From: Deltaproteobacteria bacterium
Lineage (GTDB): Bacteria; JADJOY01
Length of the DNA: 64,000 bases
Direction of reading: 5' to 3'
Assembly: GCA_016713535.1 (NCBI GenBank)
Contig: JADJOY010000008.1
Span: 186,001 to 250,000, forward strand
In this document: piece after piece, positions 10,373-21,098 of the stretch
Numbering within the stretch: the stretch's first letter is position 1
How the letters are laid out: each line of letters begins with the position of its first letter
Notes under the pieces: model-generated
What the model saw: only the letters and a program-made list of their open reading frames with translations
What the model was told of the DNA's origin: nothing
The model's database searches: none
Program-made: the position numbers and the translations under genes

Positions 10373-10966
10373 TCAAACTGGCTTACTCGAAACCGTCTCG
10401 CGCGATCGGCAACACGATGGGACGGGGTGGTGACGGCAAAGGAGGTGAAGGCTGGAAGGCGCGCGCCGCGCGCCCGGGTCGTGGCTGCGCCGGCGCGAGA
10501 CGCGTCGGCAGGCTTGGTGGATGACGATGCACCCCGGTCATCGATCGAGGCCCCGCCGGTGTGGTCGAGCTCGTCCATACTCTTGCGGACGAACGCGTCG
10601 GGTACCGGCGTGGGCGTGCTGCCGCCGAGCATGCCGCCAGCGAACACGATCGCGTGTTGCCGTTCCAGGCGGTCGCGGTCCGCTCGCTGTAGGCACCCGA
10701 GCTGTCGACCCAGCGCTCGACGAAGGCCTTGCGTGCGGGGTCGTAGCCCCTGTGGTAGAGACACCCTGGAAGGGCTACGGCGACCGGGCGCTCTTCTTCT
10801 CGTGAAGGTCGAGGGCGAGCCAGTAGCCGCCCAGCGCACGCTCGATCTTCACGTCGGATTCGTTGGAACGCGCGGGGCACATGGGGCTCGCCGCGACCTG
10901 GCCCTTGCAGCTCCAGTGTCCGAGGAAGACGTCGAGCTCCTTGAGCTCGATCCGGGGCCCGGGCAT
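10373..10966 (-). pseudogene. DUF1579-family protein, broken by three frameshifts
   Basis: Pieces of one DUF1579 protein lie end to end in different frames. The N-terminus from ATG 10966 contains ELKELDVFLGHWSC and ALGGYWLALDL. A middle part contains GYDPARKAFVERWVDSSGAY. A third contains VFAGGMLGG and FVRKSMDELDHTG. A last part contains CIVIHQACRRVS. Shifts fall near 10785, 10654 and 10515. The order and spacing match one protein of about 180-195 residues. DUF1579 proteins have no established activity. Three shifts in under 600 bp could be true decay, but the same kind of single-base shift breaks many intact-looking genes in this window. The C-terminal boundary is uncertain. Confidence 0.6.
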
Positions 10967-11239
10967 CGTCGGCGCGGGGGGCGAGCGCGAGCGAACGACC
11001 GGCCGCGATCGAGACATCGGCGTCCTCCGCGGCGCCGCATGGACGCGGCCCGCGATCGGTGGCGGGGCTTGGCGGCGCCGATGCTAGGCCGCGTCGTGGC
11101 GGCGCTCGAAGCGCAGGGAACCCGGGCGCGCCGAGCCGTCGTCGGGGGACGGACACCCCGGCGCCATGGTGGTCTTCGTGGCGCCGGCGGCTCCGTGCCC
11201 CGGCGAGCGCCTCGACCGCGCCGATCGCGTCACGCCCTC

Positions 11240-12780
11240 TCAGATGTTGCGCGCGCGGCCCTGCCAGTAGCGGTCGCGCAGTGCGCGCACGTAGAGCTTG
11301 CCGTTCTGCAGCCGCGGCAGCGCCGCCTCGAAGTCGATCGAGCGCGGCACCTTGTAGCGCGCCAGCCGGCTCGCCACGAAGTCGAGCAGCTCGGCCTCGA
11401 GGGCGGGCGAGGGCGAGTGCCCCGCGGCGAGCTCGACGGCGGCCTTCACCGATTCCCCCCACTCGTCGTCGGGCACGCCGAATACCGCGACGTCCGCGAC
11501 TGCGGCGTGCTCGACCAACACGCCCTCGATCTCGGCGGGGTAGATGTTCACGCCGCCCGAGATGATGAGGTGGGTGGTGCGATCGGTCAGGAACACGAAG
11601 CCATCGGCGTCGACGTAGCCGAGGTCGCCGGTGGTGAAGACGTGCGGCTCGGGGTGGGTTGCGGCGGTCTTGGCGGGGTTGCGGTGGTACTCGAACACCT
11701 GCGCCAGCGTGTGGTGGCGCGAGCGCAACAGGCCGACCTCGCCGGGAGGCAGGCGGCGGCCCTCGGTGTCGGCGGCGTAGACCTCGAACGCAGGAATGGG
11801 CCGGCCTACGGTGCCGGGTCTCGCGAGCCACTCCGCCGTGGTGGCGAGCGTCGCGACACCGCCCTCGGTCGCGCCCCAGTACTCGACCAGCACGTGGCCC
11901 CACCACGCGATCGTGCGGCGCTTGATTTCGGGCGAGATGGGCGTAGCACCGTGGAGCACCAGCGCGAGGGCAGACGGATCGAAGCGCGCGCGGACCTCGT
12001 CGGGGAGCTTGAGCAGTCGCACGAACATCGTCGGCACGAGGTGGGTGTGGCGGACGCGCCGCGTGCTGATGAGCTCGAGGCAGCGTTCGGCGTCCCAGCG
12101 CTCCATGAGGAGCAGCGTCGCGCCGTTCAGGAGGTCGTAGATCGCGAGCAGGCTGGGCGCCGCATGGTAGAGCGGCCCGGTGACGAGATGCGGGCCGCGG
12201 CCGTCGAGTCCGTAGGCGAGGCCGGCCGCGCGCATCCGCGCGAGCGCGGCGCCCAGGGTGGTAGCGCGGGCGCGCTTGACGCCCTTGGGGCGCCCGGTGG
12301 TGCCGCTCGTGTAGATCATCGTGCCGCCGGCGGGGCCGGTGAGGGCAAGGGGGCCGCCGGCGTGGCCGCGAGCAGCGCATCGAGGTCGTCGCCCACCTCG
12401 ACCACGCGAGGAGGTGCCGCCAGCGGCGCCACGGCCGCGCGCGCCAGCGCGGCGTGCTCGGCGTCGGTGACGAGCAGGCGCGCTCCGGCGTCGGCGACGA
12501 TGTACGCGAGTTCGTCGGCGGTGAGGTGCCAGTTGAGAGGTGTGATCCACACCCCCGCCGCGAAGGCACCCAGGATCAGCTCGACCGCCTCGACGCGGTT
12601 CCCCACCAGGGTGGTGACGTGATCGTCGGCTCCGAGCCCGAGCCCGTCGCGTAGCCAGCGCGCGATCCGCGCCACGCACTGGTCGAGCTCGCCGAAGGTG
12701 CGGCGGCGGTGGCCGTCGTCGAGGGCGAGCGCGTCGGCGGCGGACTCGGCGCGGTCGAAGAGCATGGGAGCGCGGACCAT
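11240..12780 (-). CDS. Acyl-CoA synthetase (AMP-forming), split by a 1-base shift
   Basis: The protein activates a carboxylic acid to its CoA thioester through an acyl-adenylate. The N-terminal part (12780 to about 12350) reads in one frame; the rest follows in another. The ATP-binding motif YTSGTTGRPKG comes directly after the junction, followed by the YWGATEGG and TGDLGYVDADG motifs, the hinge region and a C-terminal catalytic Lys (RLQNGKLYVR). Adding one base to the five-base G run (plus strand 12349-12353) rejoins the frames as a protein of about 513 residues, normal for the FadD/ANL family. The start is ATG 12780 (MVRAPMLFDR). The substrate cannot be read from sequence; the context suggests a steroid-type or branched acid. 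It is divergent from the peroxiredoxin-like gene at 12893. Confidence 0.85.
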
Positions 12781-12892
12781 GCCCGAGCGGCGTGGCCGGC
12801 GCAACCCGCTCTGCCGCGTCCCGGCGTGCTAAGACGCTCGCCGACCACGGGACGCGCGCGCTCGACCGGCGCGGCCCAGCGGAGGAGCACGG

Positions 12893-13442
12893 ATGCGGCT
12901 TCAGGTAGGGGTGCGGGCGCCGATCTTCGAGGCTGCGAGCTGGGACGGGACACCGGTCCGTCTCGACGACTTCGGGGGGCGGAAGCTCTGGCTCGGGTTC
13001 TTCCGCTACGCGTCGTGCCCGCTCTGCAACCTGCGTGTCCACGACTTGATCGGGCGTTACCCCGACTACGCGTCGCGGGGGCTCGAGATCGTCGCGATCT
13101 TCCAGTCCCCCGCGACGAGCATCGCCGAGTACGTCGGCCGGCAGCGCCCGCCGTTTCCGCTGGTTGGGGATCCGAGCGAAGGGGCTCTACGAGCTCTACG
13201 GCCTCGAGTCGGGCTTGGCCGCGTTCGCGAGCCCGAAGAACCTGGGCCGCATGGCGCGCGCCACCGCGGCGGGCTTCGGCCCCGGGCGCATGGAAGGCAC
13301 CAAGACCCGCATCCCCGGCGACTTCCTGATCGACGAGGGCGGGGTGATCCACGACCTCTTCTACGGCGAGGTGATCGCCGATCACATCCCGTTCGAGCGC
13401 GTCGACGCGTTCGTCTCGGGGGTTGCGAAAGGAGCGCGGTGA
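12893..13442 (+). CDS. AhpC/TSA (peroxiredoxin-like) protein, split by a 1-base shift
   Basis: A thioredoxin-fold protein of about 183 residues with a redox CPLC motif (C42, C45) after strand beta-2. It may be a thiol peroxidase or disulfide reductase; the CXXC motif resembles the AhpC/TSA proteins with a Cys pair rather than typical 2-Cys peroxiredoxins. The frame breaks near 13177-13184, after VGDPS, and resumes as KGLYELYGLESG; one missing base explains it. The stop overlaps the start of the next gene (TGATG at 13440-13444), so the two are translationally coupled and probably act in the same process. Confidence 0.75.
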
Positions 13443-14492
13443 TGCGCGTCGAGCTCTCGCTTCTGGGTCATTCGTTCCAGGACCAGCCGGTGTGGCCGGG
13501 CTACGAAGGGATCGCCGCCAACGCGCGCGCGATCGAGGCGCTCGGTTTCGACGGCGTGCTGGTGCCCGAGGCGGGCCACGATCCCTTCTTCCCCCTGCTG
13601 ATCGCGTCCGGGGCCACCACGCGCCTCGGTCTGCGCACCGGGGTCGCCATCGCGTTTCCGCGCAGCCCGGGCGCCATGGCGCAGACAGCGTGGGACCTGG
13701 CGCGGTTCTCGAACGGCCGCTTCGAGCTCGGCCTCGGCACCCAGGTGAAGGCGCACAACGAGCGCCGCTACGGTCAGCCCTGGACCGCGCCGCCGGTGCC
13801 ACGGTTGCGCGAGTACCTGCAGTGCCTGAAGGCGATCTTCGCGACCTATCAGAATCCGGCGAGCCCGACGTGGTTCCGCGGCGAGCACTACCGCTTCGAC
13901 CTCATGTCGCCTTACTTCAACCCGGGACCGAACGCCGATCCGCGTCTGGCGATCTACGTGGCAGTGGTGAACGACGCGATCGCGCGCCTCGCGGGCGAGG
14001 TGGCCGATGGCTACTACCCGCACCCGATGTGCAGCGCGAGCTACGTGCGCGAGGTGATGCGGCCACAGGTCGAGGAGGGCGCGCGACGAGCGGGTCGCGA
14101 CCCGCGCACTCGGCGTGCTCGGCTCACCGATGATCGCAAGCGGCGCCACCGAGGCGGACGTGGCGAGGAACGCGGCACTGGTGAAGCAGCGCCTCGGATT
14201 CTACGCGTCGACGCCCACCTACCGCGCGGTGTTCGAGCACCACGGGCTCGGGGCGGTCGCCGACGAGCTCCACCAGCTCTCGAAGGCCGGAAAGTGGCGC
14301 GAGATGGTGGAGCTCGTGAGCGACGACATCCTCGCCACGTTCGCGACCGTCGCGACCTACGACCGCCTCGGCGAGGCGCTGGCCGAGCGGTGGGGCGGCG
14401 TGCTCACGACGATGCACGTCGACCTGGTCGCCGAGCTCGACGCGCAGGCCGACGTCCTGCGCGCGCTGGTGGCGCGTCTCCACGCGGCGTAG
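13442..14492 (+). CDS. LLM-class (F420-dependent type) oxidoreductase, split by a 1-base shift
   Basis: A luciferase-like monooxygenase-fold protein of about 349 residues. The N-terminal part includes GFDGVLVPEAGHDPFF and the nucleotide-site region RTGVAIAFPRSP; NGRFELGLGTQV is also typical. The C-terminal part from LGVLGSPMIASGATEAD lies in a second frame. One surplus C in the run at 14101-14103 restores continuity. Members reduce or oxidise substrates with F420 or FMN; specificity is not readable. The start overlaps the stop of the peroxiredoxin-like gene. The family matches the second LLM gene at 52775. Confidence 0.8.
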
Positions 14493-14542
14493 GCGGGCTG
14501 GCCGGAGACGAGGCGCGCGACCCGCGCGCCCCGACGAGCGAC

Positions 14543-14582
14543 GTCCCCGAAGCCCGACGACGCAGCGTCGGGCTTCGGGGAC
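14543..14582. terminator. Perfect 17-bp hairpin between convergent genes
   Basis: GTCCCCGAAGCCCGACG (14543-14559) and its exact reverse complement (14566-14582) enclose a six-base loop. The hairpin sits between the stops of the LLM gene (plus) and the OmpA gene (minus), where a two-way terminator is expected. There is no T-rich tail on either side, so intrinsic termination is inferred from position and stem strength only. Confidence 0.65.
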
Positions 14583-14632
14583 GGTCTGGCGCACGCCCCG
14601 GGGCCAGGCGCTCAGGGCCCCGCGCAGGCTTT

Positions 14633-15565
14633 TCAGCGCGGTGCGGCGGTCGCGGACGTCGTCGACTGATACGAGCTCGAGCGCGAGGTGGTGGTGCTGG
14701 TCGGGGACCCGTTGGCGATGATGGTCTCGACACGTCGGTTGAGCTGGCGCCCAGCCGTGGTGTCGTTGCTCGCCACCGGGTAGTCGAACGCCAGACCGCG
14801 CGTCTGCACACGATCGCCGCCGATCCCGCGGCTCGCGAGGAACGTGGCCACCGATTCGGCGCGAGCCTGCGAGAGCTCCTCGTTGTGGTCGCGCGATCCC
14901 GTGCTGTCGGTGTGCCCCTCGATCTCGACGTTGCGATCGGGGTTCTCGTTCAGGAACGAGACGAGCTTCTCGAGGCTGGTGCGGGCGCCGGCCTTGAGCG
15001 TGGTGCGATCGACGTCGAACAGCACGTCACCGAGCGTGAGCACGATTCCACGATCGGTCTCGCGCGCCTGGAGCTCGCTGAGCTGGCTCTGCAGCGCACG
15101 GTTGCGCGCCTCCGCGTCGGAGGCCCGCTGGCTCGCCTCGGTGGCGCGCACGCCCGCCGACGCCGCGGCGCTACGCGCGCGGCGTTGGCCGCGTTTTCGC
15201 GTCCGGCGATCTCGAGACGCTGACGTTCCTGCGGAGAGCTTCGCGACCTCGTCGGTCGCGGCGCGTTCGTCGGCGCGCGCCTCGGCGACGTCGATGCGCT
15301 TGTTCGCGACGTAGACGAGGTGGGTGACCTCCTCACGCTCGGCGCCCGAGGTCACCGCGCCCGCGACCTTGTCGATCGCCACGCGCGCGTCGTCGGAGGC
15401 GACCGGTGCGAGCTGGTCGAGCCGCGGCTTTTCCTGATCGTAGCGGGTTCGAAGGGCCTGGAGCTCCGGGGTCTGGCGGCTGGCGCATCCGGCCGCGATC
15501 GTGAGGAGGGCTGCCGCGGCGACGCGGCGTCCGAGCTTGATTCGGGAATCGATGACGATGGTCAT
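14633..15565 (-). CDS. OmpA-family outer-membrane lipoprotein
   Basis: The N-terminus is a lipoprotein signal (hydrophobic stretch then TIAAGC, C27), followed by an Ala/Glu/Arg-rich coiled-coil-like region and a C-terminal OmpA peptidoglycan-binding domain containing VLFDVDRTTL, EGHTDSTGSRDHNEELS and QLNRRVE. It should link the outer membrane to peptidoglycan. About 20 residues in the middle (from SAGTSASRD to QRRAR) are out of character. The neighbouring frame there reads QERQRLEIAGRENAANAAR, so two compensating shifts, near 15230 and 15175, have scrambled a short stretch without breaking the reading frame. The gene lies 21 bp after the DUF4398 gene and is probably in one operon with it. Confidence 0.85.
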   Translation of the reverse strand: MTIVIDSRIKLGRRVAAAALLTIAAGCASRQTPELQALRTRYDQEKPRLDQLAPVASDDARVAIDKVAGAVTSGAEREEVTHLVYVANKRIDVAEARADERAATDEVAKLSAGTSASRDRRTRKRGQRRARSAAASAGVRATEASQRASDAEARNRALQSQLSELQARETDRGIVLTLGDVLFDVDRTTLKAGARTSLEKLVSFLNENPDRNVEIEGHTDSTGSRDHNEELSQARAESVATFLASRGIGGDRVQTRGLAFDYPVASNDTTAGRQLNRRVETIIANGSPTSTTTSRSSSYQSTTSATAAPR

Positions 15566-15586
15566 GGCGGGACCTCTCGCGCGGCC

Positions 15587-16102
15587 TCAGCGGCCGGGCG
15601 TGGATAGCGGTTCGATCGGGCGAGCCGTGCCGCCGCCGATCGGATAGGCGGGCGGTGCGGCGCTCGGCTCATTGATCTGCGGCACGGTCGGAGCGCCGGT
15701 ACCCACGCCGACCTCGCGGCGTACGGCCTCGATAGCGATACGCAACTCGTCTGCGCCGCGGCGCGCGGCCTTGGCTCGCGCCTGCGCCTCGGCGAGGTCC
15801 GCGTCGGCGCGCGCCTCTTCGGCGAGGCGGCGCGCATTGGTGTGCCGGGTGTCCTTGCTCTGAGCGTCGTCGTCGATGACCTGACGCGCCGTGCCCACCT
15901 TGTCGCGGGCGTTCTTGAGCGGAAGCGGCGATTGCGCCGCGGCTTGTGCCTCCTGGGCCTTGCCGAGCGCGGTGTCGGCGGCGGCGAGCTCGGCGGTGGG
16001 CCGTTGCACGCTGCTGCAGCCGACACTCGCGACAGCGAGCGGCATGACCAGGCAAGCGATGATGATCGGTGCGGCGCGCACGTGGGCGCGAGCGATTTCC
16101 AT
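15587..16102 (-). CDS. DUF4398 lipoprotein
   Basis: The protein starts at ATG 16102 with a hydrophobic export signal ending in VASVGC, then a heptad-rich helical region (AELAAADTALGKAQEAQAA) typical of DUF4398, and a Pro-rich tail. DUF4398 domains are often found fused to or next to OmpA domains. Here the two are adjacent genes 21 bp apart, suggesting a periplasmic or envelope-spacing unit. The exact function is not established. An upstream in-frame ATG at 16135 would place eleven polar residues before the signal and is less likely. Confidence 0.8.
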   Translation of the reverse strand: MEIARAHVRAAPIIIACLVMPLAVASVGCSSVQRPTAELAAADTALGKAQEAQAAAQSPLPLKNARDKVGTARQVIDDDAQSKDTRHTNARRLAEEARADADLAEAQARAKAARRGADELRIAIEAVRREVGVGTGAPTVPQINEPSAAPPAYPIGGGTARPIEPLSTPGR

Positions 16103-16360
16103 GACGTTCCCTCCCGTCGTGCGACGCGGCCTCAAAGGCCGGTCGCGTCACGGTGCACGGGAGCGAAGGTGCGAATGTCGTGCCACGCGCGGCGCGTGAG
16201 AGCCGCGCACGGAATCGCGGCAAACGGCTGATTTTCGTGGCTCGAGCGCGATCGGCCCCCTAGAGCGGAGGCAGCCAGGCTGTAAGCCGTTCAACCCCGG
16301 AACATTTTTCAGGAGCGAGCGCAGCGCCGACGGACGGTCACGGCGAGCGGCGCATGGCAC

Positions 16361-17392
<1,032 letters not shown>

Positions 17393-17638
17393 GGTGGCGC
17401 TTCTCCCCGGCGCGGTGGCGGTGCCGCGGCGCAAAAGCCCGACGCTAACCGCAACCGCGCTCGGCCAGCAACGAAACGGGAAGTCACGGTCGCCTCGAGC
17501 CACGGTCGCGGCGTGCGACGTGGCGGGCATTGCGAGCGCCGCCACTCGCTGCCAGGCTTGACGCGCCGGTCCGGTCGCGGCGAACGCCGCCGCGTGGGCC
17601 GCGGCACCACCTCGTCGTCCGATGGGAGCGCCTCTCTC

Positions 17639-19341
17639 ATGATCCTCCTCGATCCGCGCGCCGATTTCCCCGCTCATCTCGATGCCCGTACGCGCGAGGT
17701 GCTGCGCAAGACCATCGAGTTCTTCGAAGCCAAGGGGAAGGCGCGAATCAAGGCCGACTACTACGCGCTCGGCTGGTACCAGGACTTCCTCGACTTCGTG
17801 GCGAAGGAGCGGATCTTCGCGACGATCTCGACGCCGAGCGGCGAGGGCGCCGCCGACTCGCGCTGGGACACCAGCCGGATCTGCCGCTTCGGCGAGATCC
17901 TGGGCTTTTACGGCCTGCAGTACTGGTACACGTGGCAGGTCACGGTGCTCGGTCTCGGCCCGATCTGGATGAGCAAGCACGCGGCGCCGCGCAAGAAGGC
18001 GGCGGCGGCGCTCGAGGCGGGCGGGATCTTCGCCTTCGGCCTGAGCGAGCGCGCCCACGGCGCCGACATCTACTCGACCGAGATGCGCCTCGTGGGCAAG
18101 CGGACGGCACCTACCTCGCCAACGGCCGCAAGTACTACATCGGCAACGGCAACGCCGCGGCGATGGTGTCGGTGTTCGGCAAGGTCGCGGGCGCCGACGG
18201 CAAAGACGAATACGTGTTCTTCGCCGCCGACCCGCGCCACCCCGACTACCACCTGGTCCAGAACGTGTGCGCGAGCCAGAACTACGTCTCCGAGTTCGAG
18301 CTCCGCGATTACCCGATCACCGAAGCCGAGATCCTGTCGCGCGGCTCGGCGGCGTGGGACTCGGCGCTCAACACCGTCAACGTCGGCAAGTACAACCTGG
18401 GCTGGGCGTCCATCGGGATCTGCACCCACGCGTTCTACGAGGCGATCACCCACGCCACCCACCGTCGCCTCTACGGCATGAGCGTCACCGACTTCACCCA
18501 CGTGAAGAGGCTGTTCATCGACGCCTACGCGCGGCTCACCGCGATGAAGCTCTTCGCGCTGCGCACCTCGGACTACATGCGCTCGGCCAACGCCCAGGAC
18601 CGCCGCTACCTGCTTTACGACCCAATGGCGAAGATGAAGGTCACGACCCAGGGCGAGGACGTGATCAACCTGTGCTGGGACGTGATCGCGGCGAAGGGCT
18701 TCGAGAAAGACATGTACTTCTCGCAAGCCGCGGTCGACATCCGCGGGCTGCCCAAGCTCGAGGGAACCGTGCACGTGAACATCGCGCTGATCGTGAAGTT
18801 CATGCCGGCCTATTTCTTCATGCCGGTCGAGCTGCCGCCGGTGCCGCGCCGCGAGGACCCGACCAACGACGATTTCCTCTTCGACCAGGGCTCGGCCAAG
18901 GGCCTCGGCCAGATCCGCTTCCACGACTACCAGCTCGCGTACGCCTCGCGCGAAACCCCGAACCTCGCGATCTTCCGCGAGCAGGTCGAGGGCTTCAAGA
19001 ACATGCTCGCCACCGCGCCGCCGATGGGCGAGCAGCTCAAGGACACCGACTTCCTGATGGCGGGGGGCGAGCTCTTCGCGCTGGTGGTCTACGGCCAGCT
19101 CATCCTGGAGGCCTCGCCGCTCCACGGCATCGACGACGATCACCTCGACCAGATCTTCGACTTCCTGGTGCGCGACTTCTCGCGCTACGCCCTCGAGCTC
19201 TCGCAGAAGAGCGGTGCGAGCGAGGATCAGGCCAAGGCCGCGATGGGAATGGTCCGGCGACCCGCCCACGACGAGGCGCGCTACCAGCGCCTGTGGAAGA
19301 CCGTTGCCGGGCTCGCCGACCGCTACGCGATGAACCCGTGA
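17639..19341 (+). CDS. Acyl-CoA dehydrogenase, split by a 1-base shift
   Basis: A long acyl-CoA dehydrogenase-family flavoprotein of about 567 residues. The first 155 residues (from ATG 17639) contain GIFAFGLSERAHGADIYST, which matches the FAD-binding loop region. The frame breaks near 18098-18102 and resumes as DGTYLANGRKYYIGNGN, the typical start of the central beta domain. One missing base repairs it. The C-terminal alpha domain runs through to LADRYAMNP. Members oxidise acyl-CoA to enoyl-CoA and pass electrons to ETF. The extended C-terminus and the sequence before the FAD loop set it apart from the two shorter dehydrogenases at 46.1 and 49.7 kb. Confidence 0.8.
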
Positions 19342-19755
19342 GCGGGTCCGCGGGCTGGGCGGCCGCGGCGTAGGCGAGAGGCGGTCGCCGCCGCGAGGGC
19401 CAGGAGCAGGACGAGCGCGGGATCGCCGGGCGGGGCGCCGGCGATCCCGCTGCACGAGTTCGGATCGCAGGCGTTGCCGGTGCCGTCGCCGTCGGCCTGA
19501 TCGGCGTCCGCCGCTGCCGGACAGCGATCGCACTCGTCGGCCAGGCCGTCGCCGTCGCTGTCGGCGCCGGAGCACGTGACCTCGAACGCGCCGCGATCGC
19601 AGTGCGCGAAGCCGTCGCGATCGCCATCCCGTGGCCGGCTCACGCCGCGCTCGTCTTCGAGGGCGCCGAGCCCGATCGGTAGCGAGTCGATCGCCGGGCT
19701 GCCCGGCCGGAGCGGCACCGTCGGTGCCAAGCCGCCGATCCGGAGCGACCCGTGA
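19323..19755 (-). pseudogene. C-terminal fragment of a choice-of-anchor Q / TSP3-repeat surface protein
   Basis: The readable part begins at about GGLAPTVPLRPGSPAID, the C-terminal motif of CSLREA/choice-of-anchor Q proteins. It continues with DGDRDGFAHCDRGAFE and a thrombospondin type-3-like calcium repeat (DSDGDGLADECDRCP). It ends in a hydrophobic segment followed by RLRRGR, a sorting-tail or anchor layout. The long N-terminal beta-helix that such proteins need is absent; upstream sequence in this frame is Arg-rich and non-coding in character. The fragment meets another apparently truncated gene head to head at 19752. Its last codons overlap the end of the acyl-CoA dehydrogenase gene. Confidence 0.6.
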
Positions 19756-20177
19756 CCCTCTCCATGACCGGCGACGCCGCCACGTGCGCCGCCGAGTACG
19801 CGAAGTTCGCGGAACGCAGCACGGTGATCCCGCTCTTCATCCCGCACTTCCCGCGCAAGGCGGGGTGGGGCGCCACCGTGGACGACAACGCCCGGGCGAT
19901 GCGCGCCGCGCTCGTGGCTGCGCAGAGCGACTTCGTCGACGACGTGCCGCTGGTCCACCACCAGGAGCCGGCGCGCCGGAACTACCCGAACCCGGGCGAC
20001 GCGCCGTGGCCGGTCGGCGAGTTCGAGGCGTCGTTTCGCTCCGCCACGGTGGCGGGTTCGGTGGGGTGTCGTTTCCACACCGGTGCCTGCTTCGAACTCG
20101 CCGCGCGCGACGGCTGGGATCAGCTCGACGAGGTCGAGCACCATGTCGCGGCGCACGTCGCCGAGTGGATCCGCTGA
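19752..20177 (+). CDS. Hypothetical protein, possibly 5'-truncated
   Basis: A 141-residue reading frame with plausible protein composition (for example VIPLFIPHFPRKAGWG and WDQLDEVEHHVAAHVAEW). I do not recognise the family. The GTG start at 19752 lies exactly where the truncated surface-protein fragment on the other strand begins, so the true N-terminus may have been lost in a rearrangement. No clear ribosome-binding site is visible. Confidence 0.4.
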   Translation: MTLSMTGDAATCAAEYAKFAERSTVIPLFIPHFPRKAGWGATVDDNARAMRAALVAAQSDFVDDVPLVHHQEPARRNYPNPGDAPWPVGEFEASFRSATVAGSVGCRFHTGACFELAARDGWDQLDEVEHHVAAHVAEWIR

Positions 20178-20214
20178 GGTCGCGGCTCGCCGCCGTGCGA
20201 CGCGGCGCGGATGG

Positions 20215-20409
20215 TCAACCGCCCCGTTCGTCGTTCTCGGAGGGGCGCTCACGCGGGCCGCGCGGCAGAGGCACCTCCCACTCGTGCGCGCACGCCAGGC
20301 ACTCCCAGCGTGGCGCCGCGCTGCCCTTGTAGTTGATCGAGCGGCGGAGCTTCTGGATGTTGTAGCCGCCGCATTGCGGACAGCGCTCGGGTGCGATCTC
20401 GGTTCCCAC
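20215..20409 (-). CDS. Small zinc-ribbon protein
   Basis: A 64-residue protein with two Cys pairs, CPQC (10-13) and CLAC (about 37-40), spaced as in a rubredoxin-like zinc ribbon. The second knuckle is followed by HEWEVPLP and a charged tail. It probably binds one zinc ion and may contact nucleic acid or protein; no function is known. It is followed on the left by the convergent hypothetical gene and preceded by the receiver gene on the same strand. Confidence 0.6.
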   Translation of the reverse strand: MGTEIAPERCPQCGGYNIQKLRRSINYKGSAAPRWECLACAHEWEVPLPRGPRERPSENDERGG

Positions 20410-20513
20410 GGCTCACCTCGCGACGCGATCGGTCCGGCCGCACCGTCGGCGGCCACGGCCGCGAGCTTGGCCGAGGCGCGCGCCGCCTGGCGAGCGAGCT
20501 CGCGCCGAGCTGC

Positions 20514-20939
20514 TCAAGCGGGCGGCGCCGCGCCGAGGACGCTTCGCGGCTCGATCGAGAGCGGCGGCCGGGCGAAGGGATCGAGCCCGAGCGCCCCGTG
20601 CACGGTCTCCACGAGCGCCTCGAGCTGGACCGGCTTGCGAAGCAGCGCGAAAGCACCGGAACGAAGGGCCGCGTCGTCGGCGGAGCTCGGGCCGGCGCGG
20701 TTCGCGCACGCGATCACTGGGACGTCGGGGTAGCGCGCGCGCAAGCGCCGTAGCGGATCGAGGTGATGCGCTTCCGGCGTCTCTACCTCCACGAGCACGA
20801 CGTCGGGCGCGAGGCCGAGCGGGAGCACGTCCGTGTGGCAGGAGGTGGCTTCGCGGACCACGAAGCCTTCGCCGGCCAGCGTTCGCTGGATCACCATGCG
20901 CACGACGGGGTTCCGATCGACCACCAAGACGCTCGCCAT
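20514..20939 (-). CDS. Stand-alone receiver protein with Glu at the phosphorylation site
   Basis: A 141-residue CheY-like receiver beginning MASVLVVDRNP at ATG 20939. The acidic pocket residue D8 and the conserved Lys in LLRKPV are present. The residue that should be the phospho-accepting Asp is E51 (PDVVLVEVETPEA). In known receivers Asp-to-Glu changes at this site can mimic phosphorylation, so this protein may be constitutively active or may respond by other means. There is no output domain and no adjacent histidine kinase. Confidence 0.75.
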   Translation of the reverse strand: MASVLVVDRNPVVRMVIQRTLAGEGFVVREATSCHTDVLPLGLAPDVVLVEVETPEAHHLDPLRRLRARYPDVPVIACANRAGPSSADDAALRSGAFALLRKPVQLEALVETVHGALGLDPFARPPLSIEPRSVLGAAPPA

Positions 20940-21098
20940 CGCACCCTCCCGAGTGACGAGCGGACAAGCTACGGGTGCGCCCCGAGCGCCGCCCACGGCG
21001 CTTTCACGCCATTCGTGCGCGAGCGGGGCGCGCATTGCGTGCCCGGCGCCACGATCGGGTGTGGGCAGCGGATCGCACGCCCATCACCGGACGATCGC

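Noticed and set aside
10360-10385. A T-arm-like string GGTTCAAACTG suggesting a tRNA
   Set aside because: No stem pairing, anticodon arm or acceptor stem can be formed around it.
10383-12569. A 728-codon minus-strand frame as one gene
   Set aside because: It mixes shadow sequence over the acyl-CoA synthetase gene with the middle part of the broken DUF1579 gene.
19360-19440. Hydrophobic-plus-Arg tail as a myxobacterial sorting signal
   Set aside because: The layout is similar, but the defining residues of MYXO-CTERM are not seen, and the gene is truncated.
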